From Bacteroidota bacterium (GTDB lineage: Bacteria; Bacteroidota; Bacteroidia; Flavobacteriales; Flavobacteriaceae): DNA of 64,000 bases. The translations under genes and the position numbers were made by a program. The notes under the pieces were generated by a model. That model searched no databases. It saw nothing but the letters and a program-made list of their open reading frames with translations, and had not been told where the DNA came from. The stretch spans positions 25,647 through 89,646 of the forward strand of contig JAJRRO010000106.1 of the NCBI GenBank assembly GCA_024279425.1, given 5' to 3'. This document shows positions 33,136-44,530 of the stretch, piece by piece; the stretch's first letter is position 1, and every line of letters begins with the position of its first letter.

Positions 33136-35331
33136 ATGAGCCAGCTTATCAAGAATTTTGTTGTTTTACTTCTTTTTACCCTAGTTGGGTGTAAGGCAGT
33201 TGCCCAAAAATTTACCACCCATTCAGTGAAAGAAGGGGAAACTTTGGAAACCATTGCCAAACAATACAAAGTTACGCCCTATAATATTTTAACGTATAAC
33301 AAGGAAATCAAAGGAAGGGAAGATATAAAGCCCAATACGATTTTGGTTATTCCCACCGGAGCCAATGTTTCAGAAATTGTAAAAGATTCCAAAGTCAAAA
33401 AGACCAATCAAGTTTCGAAAATAGAAGATGACCAAGATCTAGATGAACCCATTGGTTTTTCGACACATAGGGTGCGTAAAAAAGAGACGCTGTTCGGTAT
33501 TTCGAAGCGTTATCACATTACCGAAAACGATATTAAGAAATACAATCCCGATTTGTATTCAATGTTCCTTAAAAAGGGAATGAGGCTCAAGATTCCTAAA
33601 TATAGTAGAGAAAGACCTGATCCGAACGCCTTGGATGAAAATGACCTTGAAACCTATACGGTTGAACCCAAAGAAACCCGATGGAGTATTGCCCATAAAT
33701 ACGGTATTACCATAGACAGTATGTTGGTCCTGAACCCAGAACTATCCAAGACAACTAATTATTTGGCAGCAGGACAAGAACTTAGAATGCCAAAGCCGCT
33801 GGGGAGTTCCCTTGAAAACCAGGAAACACAATTGTATATTTCGTATACCGTTCCTCCTAAAATGAATTTCTACCGTTTGGAAAAGGAGTACAATGTAAAG
33901 TCCGACGAGATTGTTCGTCTCAATCCTGAGATAGTAGAACGTGGAGGCCTAAAAGAGGGAATGGTTATTCGTCTCCCTGAGAAAAAGACCGATCCAGGGG
34001 AAATCAATACCGAAAACTATATTTTTTATGAAGTAAAACCCAAGCAGACCGAGTTTTCATTGACTCGAAAATTGGGGATATCCTATGTGGATTTATTGGA
34101 ATTGAATCCAGATCTAAAGGATGGGTTAAAAGCAGGAATGGTACTTAAGTTACCGAAAGATCAAACAGGTGATTTTGAGGTTAGAAATGCTTTGGTGCTT
34201 GACAAATTGATTTTGTTGGATAGTATAAACCCCATCAATAAACCAAGCTTAATGTTCCTATTGCCCTTTCGTTTGAACCGCTTGGATTTAAGAGACAAGG
34301 AATCAGTAAAAGAAACGATTGGGAATAAGAATTACTTAAAATATAGTCTTGGGCTATATTCTGGGGCATTGATAGCAATAGATTCCATCGCCAAGCTGGG
34401 TATTTCTGTCGATGTTAAAACCTTTGATAACCAATTGGATCAACTGAGGACCAAAGAAATCTTAATGCACGAAAATTTACATAATGTAAGCGCCATTGTA
34501 GGTCCATTAGATCTCCCATCCTTAAAGGAAGTGGCCGTACAGGCATTACAATATCAAGTGCCAGTAATTGCCCCAATTCCGACCAAAAGTGATTTGAGCT
34601 TGAGTAATGTGTTTTTTTCCTATACTTCGGATCACGTATTAAGAGAGCGAATGTTGAAATATATCGAGGGCAAGGTTACGGATCAAAACATCATAATAAT
34701 TGCCGATGAGAAAAGTAGTGCAGTTAGGGATACTATCTCGGAGCGATTTCCTTTGGCCAAAGTCCTTAAAGTTCAGGAAGAAGAAAAGAATATTGGGATA
34801 GACCGTGAGATACTTGCAACAATGTTGTCTGAGGAATTTGATAACTGGGTGTTTGTTGAAACAGGGAACTTTAAACTAATATCGAGTGTGGTGTCCATTT
34901 TAAACGCTTTTGAGGACTCTTATCTTGATCTTGAAACCAGCACCAAAAAATTAAAGGTGAAAATGTTGACCACGAACAAGAATAGGGATTTTGATAATGA
35001 TATTATTTCCAGTACACATTTATCGAATCTTAATTTCACCTACCCATCGGTATATCGGGAAGTTGGCAATAGCTCTTTTGTAAATGCGTATCGCAGGAGA
35101 TTTGGCGATGTCCCTGACCGTTATGCTGTTCGCGGTTTTGATCTTACATATGACCTGCTTTTAAAGCTGGCCTTTAAAAACAATTTAATGGAGGTTTCTC
35201 AAATCATTGGTGAAACCGAGTACACTGGGAATAAATTTTCCTATGAAAAGGATAGGACTTCGGGATACTTCAATCAGGCATCTTATATCATGACAATCGA
35301 TGATCTTCGGATTGTGGAATTAAAAGATTAA
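33136..35331 (+). CDS. LysM-repeat lipoprotein with periplasmic-binding-protein-like domain
   Basis: Exported lipoprotein of about 731 residues; ATG 33136 is chosen because it begins the signal peptide (MSQLIKNFVVLLLFTLVGC, lipobox LVGC). Five LysM peptidoglycan-binding repeats follow one another from about residue 27 to 350 (first HSVKEGETLETIAKQYKVT, last YEVKPKQTEFSLTRKLGIS). The C-terminal half (about 375-731) resembles a type-I periplasmic ligand-binding fold (VSAIVGPLDLPSLKEVAVQAL... YQVPVIAPIPTKSDL). Probably a cell-wall-anchored protein; no enzyme motif. Coupled to guaA by short spacing, an arrangement common in this family. Confidence 0.9.
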   Translation: MSQLIKNFVVLLLFTLVGCKAVAQKFTTHSVKEGETLETIAKQYKVTPYNILTYNKEIKGREDIKPNTILVIPTGANVSEIVKDSKVKKTNQVSKIEDDQDLDEPIGFSTHRVRKKETLFGISKRYHITENDIKKYNPDLYSMFLKKGMRLKIPKYSRERPDPNALDENDLETYTVEPKETRWSIAHKYGITIDSMLVLNPELSKTTNYLAAGQELRMPKPLGSSLENQETQLYISYTVPPKMNFYRLEKEYNVKSDEIVRLNPEIVERGGLKEGMVIRLPEKKTDPGEINTENYIFYEVKPKQTEFSLTRKLGISYVDLLELNPDLKDGLKAGMVLKLPKDQTGDFEVRNALVLDKLILLDSINPINKPSLMFLLPFRLNRLDLRDKESVKETIGNKNYLKYSLGLYSGALIAIDSIAKLGISVDVKTFDNQLDQLRTKEILMHENLHNVSAIVGPLDLPSLKEVAVQALQYQVPVIAPIPTKSDLSLSNVFFSYTSDHVLRERMLKYIEGKVTDQNIIIIADEKSSAVRDTISERFPLAKVLKVQEEEKNIGIDREILATMLSEEFDNWVFVETGNFKLISSVVSILNAFEDSYLDLETSTKKLKVKMLTTNKNRDFDNDIISSTHLSNLNFTYPSVYREVGNSSFVNAYRRRFGDVPDRYAVRGFDLTYDLLLKLAFKNNLMEVSQIIGETEYTGNKFSYEKDRTSGYFNQASYIMTIDDLRIVELKD

Positions 35332-35333
35332 AT

Positions 35334-35738
35334 ATGATATCAAAGGTCATCTATACCGGTAATTTACGAACCTCATGTGAACACCTTGGATCAGGAGATA
35401 CATTCATTACTGATGCGCCGTTAGACAATAATGGATTGGGGCAAGCATTTTCACCCACCGATACCGTTGCTACAGGTTTGGCAAGTTGCATGATTACGAC
35501 GATGGGTATTAAGGCTAAGGGACTTGAAGTTGATTTGACCAATGCTGTAGCTGAGGTTACCAAACATATGAAAGCCAATCCTCGACGAATCTCAAAAATT
35601 GAAGTGAGGCTTAGTCTACCTTCAAATGTTTCTGATAAGAACCGTAAAATCTTGGAGCATACAGCGAATACCTGCCCGGTTCTTTATAGTTTGCATTCGG
35701 ATATAGAAAAAGCAATCTCCTACCATTGGGTCCTTTAA
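35334..35738 (+). CDS. OsmC family peroxiredoxin-like protein
   Basis: OsmC/Ohr family, 134 residues. The two reactive Cys are visible: SCMITTMGIKAKG near residue 49 and NTCPVLYSLH near 115. These proteins reduce organic hydroperoxides or fatty acid peroxides with thiol cofactors; this could link to bacillithiol made with BshC. Starts two bases after the LysM gene and overlaps the next gene by 13 bases, so part of the guaA operon. Confidence 0.9.
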   Translation: MISKVIYTGNLRTSCEHLGSGDTFITDAPLDNNGLGQAFSPTDTVATGLASCMITTMGIKAKGLEVDLTNAVAEVTKHMKANPRRISKIEVRLSLPSNVSDKNRKILEHTANTCPVLYSLHSDIEKAISYHWVL

Positions 35739-36256
35739 AATACATCTTGGTATTTGGCATAGCTACTACCTTGAATTTTGCTGCAGTACAGGAGGAGGAA
35801 GCCATTGAATGGATTACTGAAAGCAAATTGACCTGGAAAGATTTCAGGGGGAAGACGCCAAGTAATGTTAGGGCAGCTGCAACGACAGCAAGTGGAATTA
35901 GCTATGAGTTTTCAACTCGTTTTGAGGGTGACGAAATGATGGTGGACTATACCGTGCTCACTTTTTTCTATCCAATCAAATCTTGGTATAAGCCCAAAAT
36001 ATGTAATGATTTGACCTTAATTCACGAACAATTACATTTTGATATTTCAGAGCTTTTTGCAAGAAGAATGCGCAAGCAGATGAATTCAATGGTTTTTACT
36101 AATAATGTAAAGGCCGAGGTGAAAAAAATCTACAAGAAAATTCTGAATGAACTCAGTGATTTTCAGAACTTATATGACAACCAGACTAATTTTTCACGTG
36201 ACAAGGAACAACAGTTGCTCTGGAACAAAAAAATAAGGGAGGCATTAAAAAAATAA
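35726..36256 (+). CDS. DUF922-type putative secreted zinc protease
   Basis: 176-residue exported protein, start at TTG 35726 inside the end of the OsmC gene (signal peptide GPLKYILVFGIATTLNFAAVQ). HEQLHFDISELFARR carries an HExxH motif, the mark of the DUF922 predicted Zn proteases; further conserved are LTWKDFRGKTP and YTVLTFFYPIKSW. Activity is unproven. Probably last gene of the operon; a hairpin repeat follows two bases after the stop. Confidence 0.78.
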   Translation: MGPLKYILVFGIATTLNFAAVQEEEAIEWITESKLTWKDFRGKTPSNVRAAATTASGISYEFSTRFEGDEMMVDYTVLTFFYPIKSWYKPKICNDLTLIHEQLHFDISELFARRMRKQMNSMVFTNNVKAEVKKIYKKILNELSDFQNLYDNQTNFSRDKEQQLLWNKKIREALKK

Positions 36257-36257
36257 A

Positions 36258-36388
36258 GAGGGTGTCTAAAAAGTACAGGAATCATGGTATTGTCAGGTTG
36301 AGCGCAGTCGAAACCTATTGATTTTTAAATAGATCAAGTTCTCGACTCCGCTCGAACTGACAGAAAGGGTTGCTTTTTAGACACCCTC
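36258..36388. repeat. REP-like palindromic intergenic repeat
   Basis: 131 bases with perfect 16-base ends (GAGGGTGTCTAAAAAG and its complement at 36373-36388). Inside lies a second imperfect palindrome built on 'TTGAGCGCAGTCGAAAC' and 'CTCGACTCCGCTCGAACTGAC'. This last word is a well-known dispersed repeat type of Flavobacteriaceae. It stands between two convergent genes and may also terminate both. Confidence 0.75.
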
Positions 36389-36408
36389 ATACACAATTTC
36401 CGGGTTAT

Positions 36409-37278
36409 TTAGACATCACATATAGTGACTCCCAGCTTTAGTGCAGCGATTTTATCTTCCCATGTGGGTATGAATTCTTGTGCCACATGGCCCTCGTATC
36501 CCGTTTCTAAAATAGCTTTCATAATCGCTGGATAAAACAACTCCTGGGTTTCATCAATCTCATGTCTACCTGGATTGCCCCCAGTATGATAGTGGCCAAA
36601 ATACTGATGATGTTTCTTGATCGTCCGGATAATATCGCCTTCCATGATCTGCATATGATAAATGTCGTACAGCAATTTAAAATTATCAGAACCTAATTGT
36701 TTGCATAGCTCAACACCCCACTCGGAGAGGTCACACATATAATCAGCATGGTCAACTTTTGAATTGAGTAGTTCCATTTGAATGATCACTCCATGTTTCT
36801 CTGCGATGGGTATTATCTGTTTCAAGCCTTCAACACAGTTTTTGAGTCCAACAATATCATCCATTCCATTTCGATTTCCGCTAAAGCAAATAAGATTGGT
36901 GTAGCCAGCTTCTGCCACTTTGGGAATGACTTGGGCATAATCCTTTATTAAATCCTCATGATATTTGGGCTCGTTCCATCCTTTTTCGATGCCCATTCCG
37001 GCACCCCAACACATAGAGGCATGTATATTGTATTTTTTCATCAAAGGCCAATCTTCCGGCCCCGTTAAATCCATTGCCTTTATTCCCAACTCGTTAAGGT
37101 TTTTTAGGAATTCTTCCATGGGTATCTTACCGTAACACCAGCGGCATACACTGTGATTGATGTTATTGTTTAGCTTCATATGGTTTTCAATTGTGGATTC
37201 AGATGCATTTGCCGTATTGCCAGCGAGCAATCCAACAGAGGCAACTGCCGAAGTGCCAATAAAGGTTCTTCGTTTCAT
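36409..37278 (-). CDS. Tat-exported hydroxypyruvate-isomerase-like TIM barrel
   Basis: TIM-barrel isomerase/epimerase of about 289 residues. Start set at 37278 (MKRRTFIGTSAVASVGLLAG), which begins a twin-arginine signal; 33 extra codons lie open upstream. Metal-site type residues: MELLNSKVDHADY, LLYDIYHMQIMEGD, HYHTGGNPGRHEID and VAQEFIP, the pattern of hydroxypyruvate isomerase (Hyi)-like proteins. Export argues against central metabolism; probably acts on a sugar derivative in the periplasm. Divergent from the DUF3820 gene. Confidence 0.88.
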   Translation of the reverse strand: MKRRTFIGTSAVASVGLLAGNTANASESTIENHMKLNNNINHSVCRWCYGKIPMEEFLKNLNELGIKAMDLTGPEDWPLMKKYNIHASMCWGAGMGIEKGWNEPKYHEDLIKDYAQVIPKVAEAGYTNLICFSGNRNGMDDIVGLKNCVEGLKQIIPIAEKHGVIIQMELLNSKVDHADYMCDLSEWGVELCKQLGSDNFKLLYDIYHMQIMEGDIIRTIKKHHQYFGHYHTGGNPGRHEIDETQELFYPAIMKAILETGYEGHVAQEFIPTWEDKIAALKLGVTICDV

Positions 37279-37334
37279 ATAGTTTTTACTTATCAATTTA
37301 AAAGTTATTAAAGATAATTTTTTTAGATTTAAAA

Positions 37335-37577
37335 ATGGAAATATATCCCGATAAGAAAAAGTTGATTGAACTGGCACATTATAAAATGCCCATAGGTAAA
37401 TTCAAGAATCGCTATTTGATCGATTTGCCAGAGCCGTATTTGGTATGGTTTCAACAAAAGGGATTTCCAGAGGGTAAGCTAGGAATGCTGCTAAAGTCAA
37501 TGTTAGAGATAAAAATTAATGGCTTAGAACCGTTAATAAGAAAGATTCAAAGAGAATTTCCAAAGGAATCCCTGTGA
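37335..37577 (+). CDS. DUF3820 (QSregVF) small protein
   Basis: 80-residue protein, whole length one DUF3820 domain (HYKMPIGKFKNRYLIDLPEPYLVWFQQKGFP is its core, split here: MPIGKFKNRYL and EPYLVWF). The same fold forms the tail of the exonuclease at 2696-3472. The Pfam name refers to a quorum-sensing-regulated virulence factor, but no such role is shown here. Shares a short divergent promoter region with the Tat isomerase. Confidence 0.85.
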   Translation: MEIYPDKKKLIELAHYKMPIGKFKNRYLIDLPEPYLVWFQQKGFPEGKLGMLLKSMLEIKINGLEPLIRKIQREFPKESL

Positions 37578-39269
<1,692 letters not shown>

Positions 39270-39347
39270 TCTGCACTTTTGGGCATATATTTGCAAGCCT
39301 AAAAACAAATTATCACGGACCTGACAGGTCTTGGAATCAATATTTAA

Positions 39348-41207
39348 ATGGAAGAAAAGAAATTAGATATAAATTCTATCATAGGTTTTGTGCTCATTTT
39401 TGGAATACTCATTTTCATGTTTTACCAAAATAAGCCTACACCGGAAGAGTTGGAAGCTAAAAAAGCACAGCAAGAACAAGTTGAGGCCCAAGTGAAACAA
39501 AATGAGGTAAAAGAGGCAAAGGATACTGGGCCGGCTACAATTGACCTACAGGATTCTACAGCAGTTTCCAATTATAAGAATTCAATAGGTGCTTTTGGTT
39601 ATACAGCGCCCTCAGACGCTATCACCACTTTGGAGAATGATTTGGTCGTATTGAAGATCAGCAATAAGGGAGGTCAGATTGTTGAGGCTAAAATGAAGAG
39701 TTTTGTCACTTATGATTCTGTTCCTGTTTATTTGATCAAGGATGGCAATGCTACCTTTGGATTGAATTTTTCTACTTCAGACAATAGGGTTTTACATACG
39801 AAAGATTTGTTTTTTGAACCTTCGATATCCAACAATGGGGAAAATCAGGTGCTTTCCATGAAGGCCAAAGTGTCTGCAGATAAGTATTTGGAATATAGAT
39901 ATGAAATGAAACCCGATGAATACCTGGTAGATTTTACTATCCGCTCACAGGGTTTAAATAGCATAGTTAATAGTAGCCAGCCACTGCGAATGGAATGGAA
40001 ACTTAAAGGAATACGACATGATAAAAGTGTACAGTATGAAAACCGTTACACTGAGATGATGTATAATTTTGAGGAAGGTAAAATTGATTATCTCTCCGCC
40101 GCCAGTAATGATGAGGAAACGGAAGAAGATGTACAGTGGTTATCCTATAAGCAACATTTTTTCACCTCTATTCTAGTGACAAATAAGAATTTTAAAACGG
40201 CGGACATCAGTTCAGAAAACTTAGTAGAGGATGAAAGTAGGACGGTCGCATTTACCAAGAATTTTGCGGCATCGGTTCCCTTGGCTTTCGAAGGAGGAGA
40301 AATTTCAGAAAATTTAAATTGGTATTATGGTCCTACGGATGTCGAGGTGTTAAGTACTTATGATGAATATGGACTCGAGGATACCATCTACTTCGGATGG
40401 GGTATTTTTGGATGGATCAACCGATACGTTTTCACCCCGTTTTATTCGTTCTTAAGCGGCTTTCTTCCATATGGTATCGCCATTGTAATTATGACTATTC
40501 TGGTACGTTTGGCCATGTCGCCGGCAACCTATAAGTCCTATCTATCGCAAGCGAAGATGAAGGTCTTAAAACCTGAGATTACTGAATTGGGCGAGAAGTA
40601 TAAGGACAATGCCATGAAGAAGCAGCAAGAAACCATGAAGCTGTATGGCAAGGCTGGCGTGAGCCCTATGAGCGGTTGTGTACCTGCGTTCATACAGATG
40701 CCTATTTTTTATGCCTTGTTTATGTTTTTCCCGACTTCTTTTGCGTTACGTCAAAAATCATTTTTATGGGCTGATGACCTTTCATCTTTTGATGCTATTT
40801 ATCAATTCCCAGAAGGATTTTCAATTCCTTTTTACGGGGATCACATAAGTTTATTTCCTATTTTGGCGTCGATTGCTATTTTCTTTTACATGATGATGAC
40901 GACAGGGCAAAATATGCCACAGCAGCCCGGAATGCCAAACATGAAATTCATCATGTATCTTATGCCATTTATGATGTTGTTCTTCTTTAACAATTATGCT
41001 AGTGGTTTAAGTTTGTACTACTTTGTGTCCAACTTGATTACCATAGGTATCATGTTGGTCATTAAGAAATTCATTTTGGATGATGATAAGATCCATGCGC
41101 AGATCCAAGAAAATAAACAGAAACCCAAAAAGGAGAATAAGTTTCAAAAGAAGATGCGGGAAATGATGGATCAGGCGGAAGAGCAGAAAAAAACAGGCAG
41201 AAGGTAA
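39348..41207 (+). CDS. yidC: Membrane protein insertase YidC
   Basis: YidC/Oxa1 insertase, 619 residues. N-terminal membrane anchor (IIGFVLIFGILIFMFYQNKP), large periplasmic beta domain (about 90-350), then the conserved five-helix core (YGIAIVIMTILVRLAMSP with the hydrophilic-groove Arg, MSGCVPAFIQMPIFYALF, YLMPFMMLFFFNNYASGLSLYYFVSN) and a Lys-rich tail that contacts the ribosome. Length matches Bacteroidota YidC. Follows pyrG closely. Confidence 0.97.
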   Translation: MEEKKLDINSIIGFVLIFGILIFMFYQNKPTPEELEAKKAQQEQVEAQVKQNEVKEAKDTGPATIDLQDSTAVSNYKNSIGAFGYTAPSDAITTLENDLVVLKISNKGGQIVEAKMKSFVTYDSVPVYLIKDGNATFGLNFSTSDNRVLHTKDLFFEPSISNNGENQVLSMKAKVSADKYLEYRYEMKPDEYLVDFTIRSQGLNSIVNSSQPLRMEWKLKGIRHDKSVQYENRYTEMMYNFEEGKIDYLSAASNDEETEEDVQWLSYKQHFFTSILVTNKNFKTADISSENLVEDESRTVAFTKNFAASVPLAFEGGEISENLNWYYGPTDVEVLSTYDEYGLEDTIYFGWGIFGWINRYVFTPFYSFLSGFLPYGIAIVIMTILVRLAMSPATYKSYLSQAKMKVLKPEITELGEKYKDNAMKKQQETMKLYGKAGVSPMSGCVPAFIQMPIFYALFMFFPTSFALRQKSFLWADDLSSFDAIYQFPEGFSIPFYGDHISLFPILASIAIFFYMMMTTGQNMPQQPGMPNMKFIMYLMPFMMLFFFNNYASGLSLYYFVSNLITIGIMLVIKKFILDDDKIHAQIQENKQKPKKENKFQKKMREMMDQAEEQKKTGRR

Positions 41208-41276
41208 TTTAACTTGAAATGAAATTACCGTAGTGTTACTGAAATTTTTGGAACTTGATTTGACAAATACATAAAA

Positions 41277-41311
41277 ACAAAAAGCCCTGACCTTACAGTC
41301 GGGGCTTTTAG
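41277..41311 (+). terminator. Rho-independent terminator after yidC
   Basis: AAAAAGCCC.GAC / GTC.GGGCTTTT around CTTACA. Ends the pyrG-yidC unit; the 170 bases up to mnmA hold nothing else recognisable. Confidence 0.75.
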
Positions 41312-41483
41312 CAGTAATTAGGTTTAGTTTGGTAAGATTTGGGATTTCAAAGATGTAACCATTTCCGAGTTTTTAAAATTAAAAGTTGTCAAAAGATCAA
41401 TTTTGTATGCTAACCATATCTATTTTGATGTGTGATTTTTTTGATGCTTCCAGACAGTATCAAATTTCGTAATTTTGCAGACA

Positions 41484-42683
41484 ATGAAAACGATGAAAAA
41501 GGTAGTTATAGGACTTTCTGGCGGTGTAGATTCCAGTGTTGCCGCGTACCTTTTAAAAGAGCAAGGGTATGACGTAATTGGCCTGTTCATGAAAAACTGG
41601 CATGATGATTCTGTTACCATATCCGAAGAATGCCCTTGGTTGGAAGATAGTAATGACGCCTTGATTGTTGCCGAGAGATTAGGTATTCCGTTTCAAATTG
41701 TCGATTTGAGCGTTGATTACAAAGAGCGGATTGTAGATTATATGTTCAGTGAATATGAAAAGGGACGAACACCCAATCCCGATGTTCTTTGTAATCGGGA
41801 AATAAAATTCGATGTGTTTCTAAAAATTGCGTTGCAATTGGGTGCAGATTTTGTTGCAACCGGTCATTATTGTAGAAAAGGTACATTCAATACCGAGGAT
41901 GGAGATGAAACATATCGACTTTTGTCTGGAGTTGACGGTAATAAGGATCAGTCTTATTTTTTATGTCAGCTTTCCCAGGAGCAATTATCAAAAACGCTCT
42001 TTCCAATAGGGGAACTTACTAAACCTGAGGTGCGAAAAATTGCCGCTGACAATGATTTGATCACTGCTGATAAGAAAGATTCACAGGGACTCTGTTTTAT
42101 TGGGAAAGTTCGCTTACCCGATTTTCTTCAACAAAAGCTTAAGCCAAAAAAGGGGGTTATTGTTGAGGTACCAGCAAACATATTCCAATACCAGAAATCA
42201 GTACCGAGTTTTGGGAATAAAAAAGAAGAATTGGCTTATTTCTCTGAAAAACCAATCTATAAAGTTGATGATGGTAGGGTAGTGGGTGAACATCAGGGAG
42301 CTCATTATTTTACAAAGGGCCAGCGAAAAGGATTGGATGTTGGTGGTACCAAAGAACCTTTGTTCGTTATTGAAACAGATGTTGATAAGAATGTCATTTA
42401 CACGGGCCAAGGTAAATCACATCCCGGTTTATATCGAAGAACATTGTTTGTGACCAATGAAGAATTGCATTGGATACGAAGAGATTTGGTGTTAAACGTT
42501 GATCAGACCATGAAAGTGATGGCAAGAATAAGGTATCGACAACCGTTGCAAAAAGCGACTCTGTTTAAAATTGATAATGGTCTGTATGTAGATTTTGAAG
42601 AACGGCAATCGGCAATTACCGAGGGACAATTCGTAGCATGGTACATCGATGATGAATTGATCGGTTCCGGTGTGATTTCATAA
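41484..42683 (+). CDS. mnmA: tRNA-specific 2-thiouridylase MnmA
   Basis: MnmA, about 400 residues, puts sulfur on U34 of tRNA-Lys/Glu/Gln. P-loop [18 protein letters not shown] at the N-terminus, catalytic Cys in [12 protein letters not shown] (about 105) and second Cys in QGLCFIGKV (about 207), plus the C-terminal barrel. Two possible starts at 41484 and 41493. It has the Bacteroidota insertion [27 protein letters not shown] box (41470-41477) just before the start suggests a very short leader. Confidence 0.96.
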   Translation: MKTMKKVVIGLSGGVDSSVAAYLLKEQGYDVIGLFMKNWHDDSVTISEECPWLEDSNDALIVAERLGIPFQIVDLSVDYKERIVDYMFSEYEKGRTPNPDVLCNREIKFDVFLKIALQLGADFVATGHYCRKGTFNTEDGDETYRLLSGVDGNKDQSYFLCQLSQEQLSKTLFPIGELTKPEVRKIAADNDLITADKKDSQGLCFIGKVRLPDFLQQKLKPKKGVIVEVPANIFQYQKSVPSFGNKKEELAYFSEKPIYKVDDGRVVGEHQGAHYFTKGQRKGLDVGGTKEPLFVIETDVDKNVIYTGQGKSHPGLYRRTLFVTNEELHWIRRDLVLNVDQTMKVMARIRYRQPLQKATLFKIDNGLYVDFEERQSAITEGQFVAWYIDDELIGSGVIS

Positions 42684-42859
42684 ATCGATACTATTACCTT
42701 TGTTATACCCAAAGAATAATTTAGGGGTTATACGTTTGGGGGATGTCACCCTGAGCGTAGTCTAAGGATCAGGGGTGAAAACAAGAATTTTGAGCTAAGT
42801 TCTTGACCTCATTTCAGCTGTGATCAATGTGACACTCTAACTATCGATAATCATAATTA
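42684..42859. repeat. Intergenic repeat with 'TGTCACCCTGAGCG' word
   Basis: 176 gene-free bases. Around 42744 stands GATGTCACCCTGAGCGTAGTC, another member of the dispersed flavobacterial palindrome type, with a loose counterpart AATGTGACACTCT near 42825. Probably a REP-like repeat or weak terminator. Confidence 0.45.
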
Positions 42860-43804
42860 ATGCAAAATAGAATCACCCAACTTTTTGGAATAAAATACCC
42901 TATCATTCAGGCAGGTATGGTATGGGCCAGCGGATGGAGATTGGCCTCTGCCGTTTCAAATACGGGTGGACTGGGATTGATCGGTGCCGGTTCAATGTAT
43001 CCTGAAGTGCTTCAAAAGCATATTCAAAAATGCAAATTGGCAACTGAAAAACCTTTTGGGGTTAACGTGCCCATGTTATATCCTGATATTGATAAAATCA
43101 TTGACATCATTATTGAATTGGGTGTAAAAATAGTATTCACATCAGCGGGGAACCCAAAAACCTGGACGACGTATTTAAAACAAAACGTAATTACCGTAGT
43201 GCATGTGGTCAGTAGTCTGAAATTTGCTCTAAAAGCCCAGGAAGCCGGGGTAGATGCGATTGTGGCAGAGGGTTTTGAAGCAGGAGGTCATAACGGGCGT
43301 GATGAAACCACAACCTTAACCTTGATTCCGTCTGTAAAGGAAAAGATTGATATTCCAATAATCGCAGCTGGAGGCATAGCCACAGGGCAAGCCATGTTGG
43401 CCACAATGGTTCTAGGAGCCGAAGGAGTTCAAATAGGTAGTAGGTTTGTAGCAAGTAATGAAGCGTCGTCCCACGAACGGTTCAAACAACAAGTGGTTAA
43501 AGCTAGTGAAGGAGATACACATTTGACTTTAAAGGAATTGGCACCCGTTCGATTGCTAAAAAACAAGTTTTACAATGATGTGCAAAATGCCTATGTACAG
43601 AGAGCTACAGTAGAACGGTTGAAAGAACTGTTGGGTCGTGCACGGGCCAAACGAGGTATGTTCGAAGGCGATCTAGAAGAAGGTGAACTGGAAATAGGAC
43701 AAGTATCTGCCTTGATTCATGAGATTAAACCGGCTTCGGAAATTGTATTGGATATAATGAAGGAGTTTGGAGAGGCCATAGATGGCGTTGAAAAATTTAA
43801 ATAG
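42860..43804 (+). CDS. Nitronate monooxygenase / NAD(P)H-dependent flavin oxidoreductase
   Basis: NMO-family TIM barrel with FMN, 314 residues. Family features are YPIIQAGMVWASGWRLASAVSNTGGLGLIGAGSM (given as IIQAGM and GGLGLIGAG), EAGVDAIVAEGFEAGGHNGRD with the catalytic-type His, IIAAGGIATGQAML and GAEGVQIGSRF for phosphate binding. The substrate may be a nitronate or an enoyl substrate (FabK-like); sequence favours the NMO branch. Followed by a terminator shared with the convergent gene. Confidence 0.9.
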   Translation: MQNRITQLFGIKYPIIQAGMVWASGWRLASAVSNTGGLGLIGAGSMYPEVLQKHIQKCKLATEKPFGVNVPMLYPDIDKIIDIIIELGVKIVFTSAGNPKTWTTYLKQNVITVVHVVSSLKFALKAQEAGVDAIVAEGFEAGGHNGRDETTTLTLIPSVKEKIDIPIIAAGGIATGQAMLATMVLGAEGVQIGSRFVASNEASSHERFKQQVVKASEGDTHLTLKELAPVRLLKNKFYNDVQNAYVQRATVERLKELLGRARAKRGMFEGDLEEGELEIGQVSALIHEIKPASEIVLDIMKEFGEAIDGVEKFK

Positions 43805-43822
43805 AAAATTGATATACATCTT

Positions 43823-43857
43823 CCCCAAGAAGATTTCCTTGGGGCGAGTTTGTTTTT
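43823..43857 (+). terminator. Terminator between convergent genes
   Basis: CCCCAAG (43823-43829) pairs with CTTGGGG (43838-43844), followed by a T-rich tail on the plus strand. Confidence 0.65.
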
Positions 43858-44398
43858 AGTCATTAATTTTCAATGTTTTCCTTGACTTTCCCTGTTTCAG
43901 TTGTAGTTTAATATTTTTTTGCAGACCTTTTGAACGATTATAGGAAAAATTACAGCCGTTTTGGCCAAATACCCATTCCGGATATTTTTTGGTAATGGCC
44001 ACCTTGAGGTTGGTGGGAAGAGCAACGTTTTTGTAGCGTTCCATGGTACTTAAAACTCTACCATTCCGATCATACCTTGCAATTAGTTTATTTCCCTTGT
44101 TTTTGAATATTACCAGATAGGTCGCCTTTTCCGAGTTATCATATATAGAGGCGTTTTTGACATCATAATCGGCAGCCTCCTTTTGCATTTGTCGAATCAC
44201 GACTGAACTGCTTTGAACTTTCGTCATTTCAAAGTAATGGTTATTTTTTGCATTGGCAATGATTTGTTCCGGCTTTTCTTCAATATGTTTAGTCAGGTTT
44301 TTTGGAAGCTCTGTATTGAACGCCAATAGTTCTGTTTGTTGAGTAGACAAAATACTCATTACAAAGACGCTTAATGTTATTTATAGTAATTTTTTCAT
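43856..44398 (-). pseudogene. PepSY-like exported protein gene with stop codon inside the signal peptide
   Basis: The readable body (167 residues from ATG 44359) resembles PepSY-like/beta-lactamase-inhibitor-like periplasmic proteins of Bacteroidota (YLVIFKNKGNKLIARYDRNGRVLSTMERYKN; KVAITKKYPEWVF). Upstream in the same frame lies a natural signal-peptide start at 44398 (MKKLL) that is cut by TAA 44381-44383 and then continues ITLSVFVMSILS. So one base change (for example TTA to TAA) probably destroyed the export signal. Using ATG 44359 would give a cytoplasmic, likely non-functional product. Confidence 0.65.
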
Positions 44399-44530
44399 GA
44401 CTTTATGCTTTTAGTGTTAGACTTAATTCGATAAAGCAAAGTTCGATTACCTTTTGGGAACTCAATAATATCTAAGATACTGATAAGATTTGATTAATTC
44501 CTTTTTTTTGCTACGACCAGGTTTCGAAAC

